DNA of 64,000 nucleotides from assembly GCA_964578885.1 (NCBI GenBank), contig CAZOEO010000002.1, positions 62,001 to 126,000 of the forward strand, read 5' to 3'. Shown here in pieces: positions 43,901 to 53,100 of this stretch. Each line of letters starts with the position of its first letter. The first letter of the stretch is position 1. This DNA is from CAZRHR01 sp964578885 (GTDB taxonomy: Bacteria; Bacteroidota; Bacteroidia; CAIKAF01). The translations under genes were made by a program, and so were the position numbers. The notes under the pieces were generated by a model. The model was not told the DNA's origin and made no database searches. It saw nothing but the letters and a program-made list of their open reading frames with translations.

Positions 43901-46521
43901 CTCAAAAGAAGATTATTTGCCGTAGGGTAAATGGATAGTTGCGAATAACTTGCACTGCCAGTTCCACTTTCGTTTAAAATGGCGGTGGCCTGGTTGTCCA
44001 GAATACTGGCATTAATTTTTACTTGAATTACGCCAGTATGCGTACCGGCATTCACCGCATCGAATACTTCTTTTATCAAGTTGTAGGTAGTATCGGTAAT
44101 CAATCCACCTGTCGATAAGACTTGAATACGTCCCAAGGTTTGGTATTGTAATGCTCCTAGGGAAACACGGCTACCTCTTGTAACTCCTAATATATCGTTT
44201 GTGATCCCGGAAATGACAATCCCGGAAAGCTGCGGTGCTTGTGGTAAAAAGTCGCTTATGGAATTTCCACTCGGATTGGTCAGATTAGGATCGACTTGAA
44301 AACTAGTGTAGTCTCTATCGGGAGCTATTGGTAGTGTGTTTACATCCAGGGAGTTGTACCTTCCAAGTACGCCGCCTGTACCTGACACGAAATAGGTATT
44401 GTACTCAAGGATAAAATTGCTCGTAACTACACCATAGTTTAGCCAGAGAGCATAGTGACTTCCCGATGCGCCGTTATTTGATCGGGCATTTACAAGAATG
44501 TTGTTACGGAAATTACGGATATTGCTGGAGTTATTGCTCCAGATGGCAGAACTTGAATTGGTACCTGTAGTGGGTGCTCCGGATATATAAATGGTGTTGA
44601 AGTATAATTGGGTGGTTCCGCTGGTGCCCACATCAAATATGCCATAAATAGTTGTTTGCGTATTTCCTCCAAGTGAAATCAGGTTGTTTGCATACGTAGT
44701 AAATCCAGCATTGATTCTGATTCCTTGCAAACTGGCAGCATTACTATTGGCATCCACACTCAAACCATAAATATGGTTCCCAGTGACACTACTTGCTGAA
44801 CTAGAACCATTGTAATATAATCCAATCACATTTCCTGTGAAGTCGCTACGGGTATTCGATAAATTGAAAATGGTGTTCCCCGAAATTTCCTGAGTGGCAG
44901 AAGTCACAAAAGAAAAACTGATGCCCACTATGGAAGCCGTATTGAGCGAAGTATTGTTTGCGTTGGCAATGCTGAGATCCCGAATGATATTGTTATTGAT
45001 GATGTTGGTGCCGGCTGTAACCTGGATGCCATGGACATAACCTAAGGTAGCTGTGTTGCTGTTGGTGGTGCCATTTTGCATTTGCGCAATGGTATTTCCT
45101 GATATGGTCACATTGCCAGTTCCCAGGCTTTGAATGCCAATCAGCGTTTGAGCGTTGTTGTTGGATGCGGAGGTAATTTGAATGCTATGCGGCGTTCCAG
45201 CATGCCCAATGTTATTTTGTGAAATGGTGGTGTTGCCTGCTCCTGTTTTGAAAATTCCCCAGAAATGAGTGGCGTTGGTACTGCCGCTGGACGATACAGT
45301 AATGCTACTGATGGTATTATTACGACAATCTACCACAGCATTATTGGCCAGGTAAATGCCATACACGGATACACCAGAAGACGCGCTTGTGTGAACAATG
45401 CTTCCTGTTCCGGAAGCAGCACCTATGGTATTTCCATTAGAGGTGCCGAGATTCACCAAACCGGTATGAATCCATATGCCATACCAACTTGCTCCTGCTG
45501 CGTCCGTCCATTGGATGTTTTGAATGACATTGCCATGGATTTCTGAGGCTGTGGCTGTTCCCACTGAAATATACATTCCGCAGAATCCACTGGTTTGGCT
45601 GGTTTTAGTCCATGCCGTGCCTCCGCAAAAGGCCTGACTTCCACCAATATAGTTGTTGGTAATGGTAAATTGATTTCCGGAAGTGTTCGTGATATCAATG
45701 ATTCTGTAATCCACAGAGGAGACAGGAGCAAAAGCCGTGGTTTGGAAAAAACTATTGCCACGAATGGTCCATTGGCTGGTATGTAAATCTAAATGAATAC
45801 CAGAAGAGAAGGCCGACAGATGCAGAAAATCATAAATCAGATTGTCTTCTATGGTGTTGTTAATGTTTTCGCTACCAGATGTACCAAAGCTGTAAATGAC
45901 ATTTCGTGGTTTATTGCTTCCGGCCGAGGTGAGGTTGCAAAGGCGAATGGTGTTGTTGGAATTTCCGCCCGTACTAAAAAAGATAATTCCTCGATCTAAG
46001 CTGGCTGTGCCACTTCCTTGTCCGGAACCTTCTATCGTACAATTGGTTACAGTATTGTTACTCGCTCCGCCAATAAAGGTAAGGGTAGATGCAGTGGCAG
46101 AGGTATTGGTATTCCTTAGTGTGAGTGTATTTCCGCCGGAATTTAAACCGTCAATGGTCACCTGGTTCGCGCCATTCAGGGTCATTAATGAGTTGGCAAG
46201 ATCCCCTTGAACAATTCTGGATGCTCCTCCGGAGGGACGTACCAAAATGTCCGTATAACTTGCCGATCCGGATCCGCTTGCATTTAATACTGCAGATGCA
46301 CTCTCCGTTACATTGTCTGTAATGTCTATCACAATGCTGTTTTGATGCGTGCCTGCATTAATGGCGTCGAAGGCATCTTTCAAGGTTGGATAGCTCGCAA
46401 ATGGTGTGCCTCCCGTGGCCGTTACAGTTACTGGCGTCTGTGAAAATAAATTCAGACTAATTAACCAACACAAAGTAAACAATGCCATCTGCGCATTGCT
46501 TTTAATACGGTACAGTTTCAT
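37963..46521 (-). CDS. Giant beta-helix surface protein with T9SS type A sorting domain
   Basis: 2,852 residues from the ATG at 46521 (an in-frame ATG at 46584 adds 21 residues before the signal peptide ending NLFSQ). The body has three long units of about 770-800 residues. Each opens with a similar stretch (SYPTLKDAFDAINAGTHQNS, TYNLIKEVFDAVNAGTHTGV, TYANLREALAAINAGAHQGA), then GSGSASYTDILVRPSGGASR-like and QVTIDGLNSGGNTLTLRN-like segments, followed by many Asn/Gly/Ile repeats of a right-handed parallel beta-helix. After about residue 2,370 comes a non-repetitive part, a PLPVTLTHFSAQCEAERIRF linker and a T9SS type A tail (MPSIFPNPNSGRFTL, then LPTGLYLMQ). It is expected on the cell surface or secreted. 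The DNA-level start region faces a divergent TPR/LuxR-like regulator. Confidence 0.9.
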   Translation of the reverse strand: MKLYRIKSNAQMALFTLCWLISLNLFSQTPVTVTATGGTPFASYPTLKDAFDAINAGTHQNSIVIDITDNVTESASAVLNASGSGSASYTDILVRPSGGASRIVQGDLANSLMTLNGANQVTIDGLNSGGNTLTLRNTNTSATASTLTFIGGASNNTVTNCTIEGSGQGSGTASLDRGIIFFSTGGNSNNTIRLCNLTSAGSNKPRNVIYSFGTSGSENINNTIEDNLIYDFLHLSAFSSGIHLDLHTSQWTIRGNSFFQTTAFAPVSSVDYRIIDITNTSGNQFTITNNYIGGSQAFCGGTAWTKTSQTSGFCGMYISVGTATASEIHGNVIQNIQWTDAAGASWYGIWIHTGLVNLGTSNGNTIGAASGTGSIVHTSASSGVSVYGIYLANNAVVDCRNNTISSITVSSSGSTNATHFWGIFKTGAGNTTISQNNIGHAGTPHSIQITSASNNNAQTLIGIQSLGTGNVTISGNTIAQMQNGTTNSNTATLGYVHGIQVTAGTNIINNNIIRDLSIANANNTSLNTASIVGISFSFVTSATQEISGNTIFNLSNTRSDFTGNVIGLYYNGSSSASSVTGNHIYGLSVDANSNAASLQGIRINAGFTTYANNLISLGGNTQTTIYGIFDVGTSGTTQLYFNTIYISGAPTTGTNSSSAIWSNNSSNIRNFRNNILVNARSNNGASGSHYALWLNYGVVTSNFILEYNTYFVSGTGGVLGRYNSLDVNTLPIAPDRDYTSFQVDPNLTNPSGNSISDFLPQAPQLSGIVISGITNDILGVTRGSRVSLGALQYQTLGRIQVLSTGGLITDTTYNLIKEVFDAVNAGTHTGVIQVKINASILDNQATAILNESGTGSASYSQLSIYPTANNLLLRGEIASGALMEFSGADQVTIDGRVNRTGSTIQLDIENISTTNALVLNFWNDARMDTLQYCRVKGSSTGLLRIGAGSTLGNSNLVIANNYFTRTNNGQAPLFCIESNTGGTGPLNRDIIIRSNQFANYFRPNAAGVSLNILHASHFTVDSNSFFQDIAITVSSGPLTYNNLTINSPTGFGFNVNHNFIGGSQPLCQGVYFEGGSITGLNPGFNAMWINVSNTVGEESFIDGNTIANIRWRNNQVATGQQWVGIRASGNIQVGSLFPNLIGSNTVNNSLFLMAGGGAIGILATGRASIINNVVAGVEMEFTPSEFIGIAAEGNNLIQGNTIGSTQPSSISHTSSNGRVTGIRARAAITSVIENNTIQNLINTNTGNGSGSIRGIQYVKTSPSQNADITIRQNIIRSLSTRETGSAARVLGIDVDDAGNSGTFALIVQDNQVSQLLTENNNPNTGPLAGIIGMYVRHSATSTLTIKGNTISELTNSSTAYSGHIAGISLNTINTGPQIRENFVRQLVLNSNNTSAICFGLYNHAGAPQVFNNIVVIGEDKPIQYIGIGDYSSSNSAPRSFSFNTVRLGGTPTSGDRLSAAFWSESTTGTKDYQNNLLVNNRSNGGSATGSHYAIYLNYASAGNITLEYNNYFANGTGGVLGYFNSTNVNTVPLLAEGDYTSFALDPLFANPSGNLSTHFIPGEPLLCGTTISGITTDYGGNARNSLPAIGAWQYSVLGRVAVDTITGSTLGTYANLREALAAINAGAHQGALHVKIKYNTFETNTSSLQASGTGGASYLRILITPSGGRNISVVGRFNLPLFLFDGASQVKIDGLNSGGNALQFIQFGTGIPANTIGWVNGASQDTVTRCTILGSTLASSTDVNGRGILWFGSSTGSTGNNQNVVSYNRISHAGSSANRPYNALYSFGTTALENTGNRIEHNEFFNFIRPVGNSFGIHLLQNNTQWVIANNSFYETTSFSPIATAEYRIINVVNTAGGGFQIRDNYIGGTAVQCGGSPWVKTNSSNNIFYGIYISSSSSASEIQGNTVSNIQWSNTGGGFMYGIWVHSGTVNIGTQTGNVIGATTGTGSIQYTGGTSGGGVYGMYFAAGPTVNAQNNTIGAIKIMTANNTLAGNFWGIFKTGSGNTTLINNTIGHPTTPHSIEATSASTGNAQSVFGIRSESSGTHQFTGNQIANLTNQTTHATVSVTGVTQGIYVSAGSHTISQNKIHHLRNMNLNNNGLQNASVGGIVFINTASFAQSITENEIYELSNLNPAFAGTITGIYYNGGTTLSLVSRNYIANLSVEATSTDANIYGIRINAGQTNYTNNIVYLNTTTASNLFGIYENGASFNHNNLYFNTIFIDGRPSNGNNASYALWSNASTNTRNFRNNIFVNNRSNTGSASGSHFAAYFNYTANTNLTLDFNTYWASGQGGVLGYFNNANVTSLPLVPSRDAASLSVSPNFSGISPVTTANFYPKVQLNGTTIAGFTNDYNGANRTSPPSMGALEAFLWTGATDHQFNVATNWAGGLVPLDNSLVRFAAAPSNPCILDQNRRLSNVINEQSTHGFHLNGFVLTLTDSLALSNGATITANTAGSQLFIQSSKIQWLDPAHFAGQEVHQLRVACTSGINLLGALTVLDQLTLEEGIITLNNGTLSIGSFAGTADSSKYIRTTGAGALATTIGSGASFTFPVGNATYNPVTITNHNPTDVFSVKVRDNVPNNSFLSQATYVNRTWDITKQQPNTASGVDFEFNWKANEIAANQGPLTQAVLNHFNGSVWENASGAGISSGQNGVATSLVHTGYVGSFSPFAISSDVTPLPVTLTHFSAQCEAERIRFDWSTEVELNNSHFTLEQSINMNEWQTIAQIPGHGNSNSPTHYHHVIPLASLTQGAYFRLNQVDFDGKTTNYAPTSVEEGCLPQKHMPSIFPNPNSGRFTLTEVSPYSSWTLIDAMGKALFTIRANEHGEIHVDENLPTGLYLMQGDKEAIKLVIRP

Positions 46522-46785
46522 AGGGTTTCGGTCTTTGTGAAATCGGTCTTGCCGCAATAATACATGTACCGGCTCGTTTTCCATTTTTTGGTCACATAGA
46601 CAAAATATAGACGGTTTTAAAATGAATTGACAATCAGTTTATAATTATGGTATTTTCTCCCTTTGGCCATATTCGCATTTCCCTTTAATCCTTTGAAAAA
46701 TGAGGGAATAACCTCGTTTTTCTGTTGAGTTGGAAGGTCCTATTCTAGTTATTTGAAACAAAACTTTTCATTTTATTTAACTCGT
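46522..46785. other. Divergent intergenic region between the giant surface protein and the TPR regulator
   Basis: About 310 bases separate the two start codons. AT-rich, with several T and A runs. The promoter of the plus-strand gene is assigned at 46786-46819; no convincing box was found for the minus-strand giant gene (TATATTTTG on the minus strand near 46606 has the wrong spacing). Confidence 0.4.
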
Positions 46786-46819
46786 TTTGAAGTACCCTTG
46801 CTTTGCCTCTTTATATTTG
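46786..46819 (+). promoter_or_regulatory. Promoter for the TPR regulator (TTTG-N22-TATATTTG)
   Basis: TTTG at 46786-46789 and TATATTTG at 46812-46819, 22 bases apart, close to the consensus spacing. The box ends 13 bases before the ATG at 46833. Confidence 0.55.
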
Positions 46820-46832
46820 TATCTGTCCAAAA

Positions 46833-48725
46833 ATGTCCATGAATCATCATCTCCTAATTATCCTGTTCCTGCGTCTGGGATTACTTTTCCTTCTTTTCAA
46901 CCTGACCCCTCTCTCTGTACATGCTCAGGATTACCCCATGGCGCAGCAGGTCGCTTCTGAGCAGGCAAAAATTTATCAGGAGATCTTTATTCAGCCGGCA
47001 CAAACGCAGCAAAAACTTATTCATCGAATTCACTATAGCATTACTGCCATTCCGGATACATTAAGGGCCAATGAATGGAACATGTTGGGGATTTGTTTTG
47101 CTATTCAGGGAAAACTAGACTCGGCGCTGCATTGTTTCGACCTGTCCCTGAATTACCTGAAACCTACTGACAGGCAATATGGCGGATTTTTAGTGAACAA
47201 AGCCTCCGTTTTGCGCAACATGAACCGAATCGAAGATGCCATGGTGGTGCTTACCCATGCAGAGGAGGTTACGAAAAAACAGGGAGATAAAATCGCTTTA
47301 AGTAAAGTCTACGGGGAAATGGCCTCCAGTTACAGCCTCATCCGAAATCAGGAATTAGCCATTCACTACATTTCACGTTCCATTTTCCTTTTACAAGGTT
47401 CCGATAGCCTTTCTACCAGATCCCGAAACATCGAAAAACAAAAGCTGGCCAATTATTTTATTAATGAATCAAGTTGGATTCAAGCCAGAGATGTTCTGGA
47501 AGAAATTCTGCCCTATTTCGAATCTAATCCCCAGCTTCAGGATAAATACTATCTCAGTCTTTTAAGTTACAGTGAATGCTTACTCCAGCTTCGGGAATGG
47601 GAACAGGCCACCCAAACGCTGAATAACTTGTTGGATGGCCTGGAACAATTTAAAAATCCATACTGGATCGCACTCACGGAAATGAAATTGGCCAGATTAC
47701 ACGCTTATCTTGGCAAGAATGACCTGGCCGACGAGTGGTTTCAAAAAGCCATTCAACGGGCTTTCGCCCATCCTGCCCATTATTCGCTCACCGTTTGTAT
47801 CGAATATCTCCGGTTTCTAAACCAAAACCAACAATTTAAAAAAGCGGCCGACCTTTCCACACAGATTTCTCAAAGTGGCATCCTGAATTTTACCCCAGAA
47901 TGGGACCAGGCCATTTATTTCGAACTTCTTTCTGAATCCGAAGCCGGACTTGCTCATTTTGATTCCGCTTATCACCTGCTTAGAAAAGGAAAAACATTGA
48001 TGGACGAAATCACAGACAGTTACAACCGTACTAATCTGTATCTCATTCAATCTCACTTTGAAAACCATTTATTACAACAACAAAAGCAAAATCTTGCCCA
48101 GGAACTAAAATTGAAACATAGCAATCTGCTGGCAACTATCCTCGCCCTAATTCTTTGCGGGAGCCTGCTGGTGTATAGTGTGTACACGTATCGACTTCGG
48201 AAGAATATTCATCGCAAGCAGATTCAAATGGCTACCGCCGAAAGGCAATTGCTTCAGGAAAAATTGATCTTCGAAGAACATGCATCTTTGAAAATGTCAC
48301 AAATTATTGAAAGCCAAAAGAATGAAATTCTTGGAAATGCACTTCAAATGGCACTGCTCAATGATGAATTGACTAAATTTAAAGATCAACTTCGCGAAGG
48401 TGACCCCGATCTGGTCCAAAAAATGAAGGATTTTAACCCTGGAAGGAAAAGCTTACAAATCTTATTGGATAAATTACAACTGGCTAATCCCTTGTTCTTC
48501 GACACCCTGAAGACCAAGTTCCCGCATCTGTCCAAAGCCGACATTGAGTTTTGTTCCATGGTGGAAATCGGTTTGTCCTATAAAGACATTGCGGCTCTTC
48601 TGCAAATAAGCCACGAAAGTGCGATCTCTAAGAAATACCGCATTACAAAGAAAATCAATCTGCAAGGCGTTGAAGATTTCCAAGCCTGGCTGAAAGAAGT
48701 AACCCATCTACAGCATAAGGCATAA
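46833..48725 (+). CDS. TPR membrane protein with C-terminal LuxR-like helix-turn-helix
   Basis: 630 residues (ATG at 46833; the next ATG at 46839 is possible). Signal peptide or anchor (LLIILFLRLGLLFLLFNLTP, then VHAQD), TPR-like helical repeats over about residues 30-400 (LGICFAIQGKLDSALHCFDL, ASSYSLIRNQELAIHYISRS), a membrane helix at about 440-460 (LLATILALILCGSLLVYSVY), a coiled coil (LLQEKLIFEEHASLKMSQII), and a C-terminal DNA-binding region ending FPHLSKADIEFCSMVEIGLS with YKDIAALLQISHESAISKKY. This is the standard layout of a Bacteroidota membrane-tethered regulator. It may regulate the divergent giant surface protein (inference from position). Confidence 0.88.
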   Translation: MSMNHHLLIILFLRLGLLFLLFNLTPLSVHAQDYPMAQQVASEQAKIYQEIFIQPAQTQQKLIHRIHYSITAIPDTLRANEWNMLGICFAIQGKLDSALHCFDLSLNYLKPTDRQYGGFLVNKASVLRNMNRIEDAMVVLTHAEEVTKKQGDKIALSKVYGEMASSYSLIRNQELAIHYISRSIFLLQGSDSLSTRSRNIEKQKLANYFINESSWIQARDVLEEILPYFESNPQLQDKYYLSLLSYSECLLQLREWEQATQTLNNLLDGLEQFKNPYWIALTEMKLARLHAYLGKNDLADEWFQKAIQRAFAHPAHYSLTVCIEYLRFLNQNQQFKKAADLSTQISQSGILNFTPEWDQAIYFELLSESEAGLAHFDSAYHLLRKGKTLMDEITDSYNRTNLYLIQSHFENHLLQQQKQNLAQELKLKHSNLLATILALILCGSLLVYSVYTYRLRKNIHRKQIQMATAERQLLQEKLIFEEHASLKMSQIIESQKNEILGNALQMALLNDELTKFKDQLREGDPDLVQKMKDFNPGRKSLQILLDKLQLANPLFFDTLKTKFPHLSKADIEFCSMVEIGLSYKDIAALLQISHESAISKKYRITKKINLQGVEDFQAWLKEVTHLQHKA

Positions 48726-48776
48726 AATATAAGGTCGGAATGGCGTGCCGTGCGATCTTTCGGGAAACCACAATCT

Positions 48777-49111
48777 TTACGCCGTGACTGGCCCCAATAT
48801 TTTTAACAATAGTTGCTCAAAGCTTTCCGGTGAAACATGAAGGTCTGCCTGTAATTCTTCTGGCGGGTTCGATTCTGCCAAAAAGGCCACCTACTTCATG
48901 CCAACGCAGGTAAGAAGCGAAAAATAACAATACCGGAGATTTGGTGGCAACAGAAAATCTTTCGATGTCCTTTCTATGGTACCAGATCTTCTTCATTCAG
49001 GATTTGTCTGGCCATGGCTTTTTTGGCAAGTTCTATGTTAAAAAAGTGATTGTCTGGCGATTTGTCGGTACATCGCAGTGCCCCGCGGGTATCCATTGCT
49101 GATGAAGACAT
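48777..49111 (-). pseudogene. Possible decayed small gene read in shifting frames
   Basis: On the minus strand three short ORFs in different frames follow one another: 49111-48974 (45 codons, ending MARQILNEEDLVP), 48996-48817 (59 codons, MKKIWYHRKDIERFSVATKS, then PVLLFFASYLRWHEVGG), and a tail ending at 48777 (FLAESNPPEELQADLHVSPE, then SFEQLLLKILGPVTA). Each piece looks like real protein sequence and the joined product would be about 110 residues. I do not recognise it. It lies just downstream of the exosortase gene. Frameshifts by decay or sequencing error are equally possible. Confidence 0.35.
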
Positions 49112-49155
49112 GCTGTTCGGTGAGGAACACCTGGTTTCACCCTCATGTTCTTTGG

Positions 49156-49755
49156 TTAAACAGGATTTTGCGACATGCGTACCAGATAGTCGTAGTAGAA
49201 TCCAATCATGGTGCCAAAGACCATTACGTTGAACACATGGTCATGTGCAAATGCGAGCCATTGTGGCGCATACAATGCAATAAGCGCCATACTTGAAATC
49301 CGTATTACGTTCAAAAAGTGCGTAATGAAAATTCCAAAACCAATGGCGATCCACTTTTTCTTAACGCTAGCTCGGGTAATCAGAATTAGTAAGGTATTAT
49401 AATACATGAGCTGAATACCAAGACAATAGTTGCCAACACCAATTGCATGTACCTGATTTATCCAGATGGATCGCCCGGTAACCACAGATGTATAGCCAAG
49501 TGTTTCCAAAATCCAACGGCTCAAATCCAGTAAAAAGGTAACCATCGCCATATTCATCGCTTCCCATACGGCGCTGAGGGCCGGGAACATTCTTTGGTCC
49601 AACGGGATTTTCTCTTCTCCTAAAACCCAAATGATTCCTTTCCATGAAACCCAAATGGCAAACAGCTTTAGAAAGAAAAACAGGAGCTCCCGTTCTTTCT
49701 GAAATTTGGGCTGAAAAAACCAGGTTTTCCAATTTGATAAAGGATAATTTTTCAT
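49156..49755 (-). CDS. Exosortase/archaeosortase-family transpeptidase
   Basis: 199 residues with about seven membrane helices. The catalytic triad of the exosortase family is visible: Cys111 in AIGVGNYCLGIQLMYYNTLL, Arg152 in THFLNVIRISSMALIALY, and His171 or His173 in FAHDHVFNVMVFGTMIG. The C-L-G variant of the cysteine motif is the form found in Bacteroidota. Exosortases cut sorting tails with a short motif, a membrane helix and a basic end. The likely target is the 65-residue PID-CTERM-like protein just upstream. A strong terminator separates the two, so this gene needs its own promoter, which I could not locate. Confidence 0.9.
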   Translation of the reverse strand: MKNYPLSNWKTWFFQPKFQKERELLFFFLKLFAIWVSWKGIIWVLGEEKIPLDQRMFPALSAVWEAMNMAMVTFLLDLSRWILETLGYTSVVTGRSIWINQVHAIGVGNYCLGIQLMYYNTLLILITRASVKKKWIAIGFGIFITHFLNVIRISSMALIALYAPQWLAFAHDHVFNVMVFGTMIGFYYDYLVRMSQNPV

Positions 49756-49884
49756 GTTTCAATAATGTTGGCAAAAGGGGGGACGAATGAAAATGTTACT
49801 TCTGTTTCCACAAGGGCTTTCGGCTTGTGAAGCGTTCCAGAGCGGAAGAATTTGAGTGGAAGAAAGTGGATACGGAAGGATAAA

Positions 49885-49909
49885 AAAAGCCCCTGATAAA
49901 GGGGCTTTT
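49885..49909 (-). terminator. Intrinsic terminator after the PID-CTERM-like gene
   Basis: AAAAGCCCC (49885-49893) pairs with GGGGCTTTT (49901-49909) around the loop TGATAAA; on the minus strand it is followed by a run of Ts. It lies two bases after the stop of the 65-codon gene and cuts it off from the exosortase gene. Confidence 0.88.
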
Positions 49910-49911
49910 AC

Positions 49912-50109
49912 TTACTTATTTCTTTTTGATTTATAGTATTTCCCTGCGGCTGCAGTGCCACCTGCGCCCAGAAGTAACCATGACAATGGATCCAATGGGA
50001 CATCTGCAGCGGGCGGAGGCCCTCCGAGCGGCAAAGGTGGTGGGGCTACCTGCGCATACACAGCTACCGCAGCTACCAGAAATAAACAAATCAGTGCAAG
50101 CTGTTTCAT
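49912..50109 (-). CDS. 65-residue PID-CTERM-like sorting-tail protein
   Basis: Signal peptide MKQLALICLFLVAAVAVYAQ, a proline-rich spacer (VAPPPLPLGGPPPAAD), the motif VPLDP (about 37-41), a hydrophobic segment (LSWLLLGAGGTAAAG) and a basic end (KYYKSKRNK). The P-[IL]-D motif, helix and basic tail form the PID-CTERM type of exosortase recognition tail described for Bacteroidota. If the signal peptide and tail are both removed, only about 20 residues remain, so the product may be a small exported peptide or a processing substrate. It is located 13 bases after the T9SS protein gene and before the exosortase. Confidence 0.8.
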   Translation of the reverse strand: MKQLALICLFLVAAVAVYAQVAPPPLPLGGPPPAADVPLDPLSWLLLGAGGTAAAGKYYKSKRNK

Positions 50110-50122
50110 GATGTTGGATTCT

Positions 50123-53100
50123 TTACTGTTTGATGATTTTAACGATATGGCTTACACCATGATTTGAGGTAACATGCAATACATACACGCCGGTAGCCAG
50201 ACCATTCATCTGAAGGGTTTGTGACGTTGTTCCTGCGGCTACCTCTTGCTGAATCAACTGTTTTCCACTCACATCCATCAGATGCAAGGTGTAGGACTGT
50301 TGGATATCTGCAAAGGCAATTTGAACCATGTCCTGGGTTGGATTCGGGTAAAAGGTAAACACGGGGGCTGCTGAGGTTTCGTCATGGCTCATGCTCATGG
50401 CATTAAAATGAAGACGGAACCGGTCTCTGTTGTCGTTAGCCGCTGTGGTAAACGAATACACCCAGTTTTCTGTCACAGGTGAAAATGTGTTCAACTTGGT
50501 ATCTTCCAGGGTTACCGTCATGTTTTGAAGGGTAGGAAGATCCTGGAACCGAAGGTTGAAGTTTCCGGGAGTGCCGCCATCATAGACACCCAACACGACT
50601 GTTTTGGTTTCATTAAAAAGAGGGGCATAACCGTTATAAGCCATTTTGTCGTCCGGACCAGCCAAAGTGTAAACGACAGGTACACCAGCGCCACCAAAAA
50701 GACGATTGGCTTCCATGGTTCCATCATAACCATCGGTCGCATTCGGGTGGAAAAATACCGTGGTTTGCATGTTTTGCTGTCCATTTTCAAGTGAAATCGT
50801 CAGGTATTCGTTCCATGGCATGCTGTAAAAGGTGGCTGAATTGCTCGTTCTTACGGCATTGGTGAGGGAAAAGTTCACCGGGCTTCCACCGGAATTGCGG
50901 ATTTGAAATGCTTGTCCAACTGGAATCACCGCATTGGTAATGCTTGGAATCCATGTACTATTGGCAGCGTCCCAAACTTGAACTTGTGCATCAAAGCCCA
51001 TGGTGGTCAACACGGTGTTACTTGCGCCAAATGTGATGGGGCTCGGGTAAGGATTGGCCACCAGGTGCCATCCGCGTGAAATGTTTCCGGAAATAGGATC
51101 GGTGATGGTACCTCCAGTATTTCCCAGATTGTTGTAGGCTACTGTTCCATTATGCACCGTTCCATCGAAAGACAAGTTTTGCGTGCCTCCTGCGGTATAT
51201 ACCATGGCCGCATAACCACGTCCGCTTTCGAGGTTTCCGCTGGATTTTACATGCCAAAGGGATTGAGAACAGTTGGAAAGGACACTGGCATTTTCTCTCA
51301 GCTCCAGTAAATTGGCCCATGGAGAAGCGGCATCTAATGCATTGATGTCGCAGTTGGCCAAAGGAACCAATTGACTGCCGTTGCTTCCATTCAACACAGT
51401 AGGCGTGATGCCAAAGCCATTGGCTGCTATTCCGCTGATAGGAGAACCAATATAATGGAACTTATCGGTGCTCGGTAAGTTTCTTTTGACGGAGTAGGTT
51501 CCGGTTCCGGAAAGAGTTGAAGAGGTGCCTTGTAACAATGCGCCATTGTTTTGTACCGTGAGTGTTCCATTGTTGGTTAGCACGCCGTTCACGGTGAGAT
51601 ACTGTCCGGCTGGAATACTTAAGCTTGCACCGGTTTGAATGTCAATGTCTCCCACGGTTGGATTCATTTCCAATACAGGATAATTGGGGCGTCCGGTAGG
51701 GATCACCACACTTTGACCTGAAGAGGGAATGCCTGGCGTCCAGTTTCCTGCTTCATTCCAGTTGCTGTTAGTGTTTCCTGTCCATTGGCTTGAGGAAACC
51801 GCTTGCCATTGGGCGTACAAGGTCAAGTTCGTTCCTGCGGAATAGTTCGCTCCGGCGGCATAAGAGGTGCCGGATCCGTTGGCATTGGTATTCCATCCGG
51901 AAAAAGTGGATCCGGTTTGGGTGAGTGTTCCTGCATTCGCAATGGTGGTCGCCGCAGAGTATACGGTGGTGGCCGGTGGTGCTCCTCCTGTGTTTCCATT
52001 TCCAACATAGGTAATCACATACTCTCCGGGAAGCAACGCTTGAAATACAGGGATTAAGGTTACATTTTGGGTAACGGTGAAGGTATATGGATTAGCGGTT
52101 GAGGCAGTTCCTGTTCCTCCGGCTACATAATCCCATCTCAGAAATTGTTGTCCGGAATTAGGAATTGCAGTAAGCGTTACGGAGGTTCCGGAAGGATAAA
52201 CGTCTCCATAAATGGTTCCGCCATTCACTGTTCCGCCAGTTGCGCCATTCACTTTAACGATGTAGAGTGTAGCATTAAGCTCGGTTTCAATGGCGCCCCG
52301 AGATGGGGTGGTGCTGTTTCTGGCTGCACTCACCTGGTCGGTGGTGACTAAATCTCCAGCCACAGTGGTGCCCAAAATATCCGTCCATGTGCCGCCAGAA
52401 AAATAACCGATTCTTGGCGTGCCGCTTCCATTATTGAAACGCGTAGGAACACCTCTGTTGGCAGATTGAGATACGAAAGATCCTACCTGAAGAGTGGGTG
52501 CTGTGGATCCTGAATTGTTGACGAGGAAAGGTCTGAAGATTTGATCTCCAATCTCATTGCCATCATTGTCGGTAATCCTAGATAATAATCCACCAGAGAA
52601 AATGGTATTGTTGCTTCCATCGGCCAAGCCGGTATATTGGACATTGCTAATGTCTAGTCCTAAGCCTGAGGGAAGGGGGGCATGGTAAATAGAGTGAACC
52701 ACGTTTACATTGCCCCAAAATGACCCACCAAAAGGTTCTTCAAAGTCATCCAAAACATAGCCTGTTGGATTCATTCCAGATCCTGTAGTTTGTCGGTAAT
52801 TGTGAGCAAATAATGAGTTTACTATGTAGACGTTTCCCCCATTGTTTCCGATGGCCCCCCCACCATAAAACCCAAAAGCCACATTGCCCGTAGCTGAACT
52901 ATTAATGAAATAGACGGTTCCATTATAGTTGTTGATGGCGCCTCCAATCTCTGTACTTTGGTTATTGGAAAGTGTCGAGTTGTTGAAATACATTAGTCCC
53001 TGACACTCAGCGGCACCACCTCCTCCCGCTGAGGATGTAGATCTATTTTCAATTAAGGTACTTTTTTCAATAAAGGCTTCTCCGATCCAAGAAACAAGTA

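Noticed and set aside
49050..49296. Plus-strand short ORFs over the exosortase downstream region
   Set aside because: Composition is not coding-like and they lie opposite better minus-strand reading frames.
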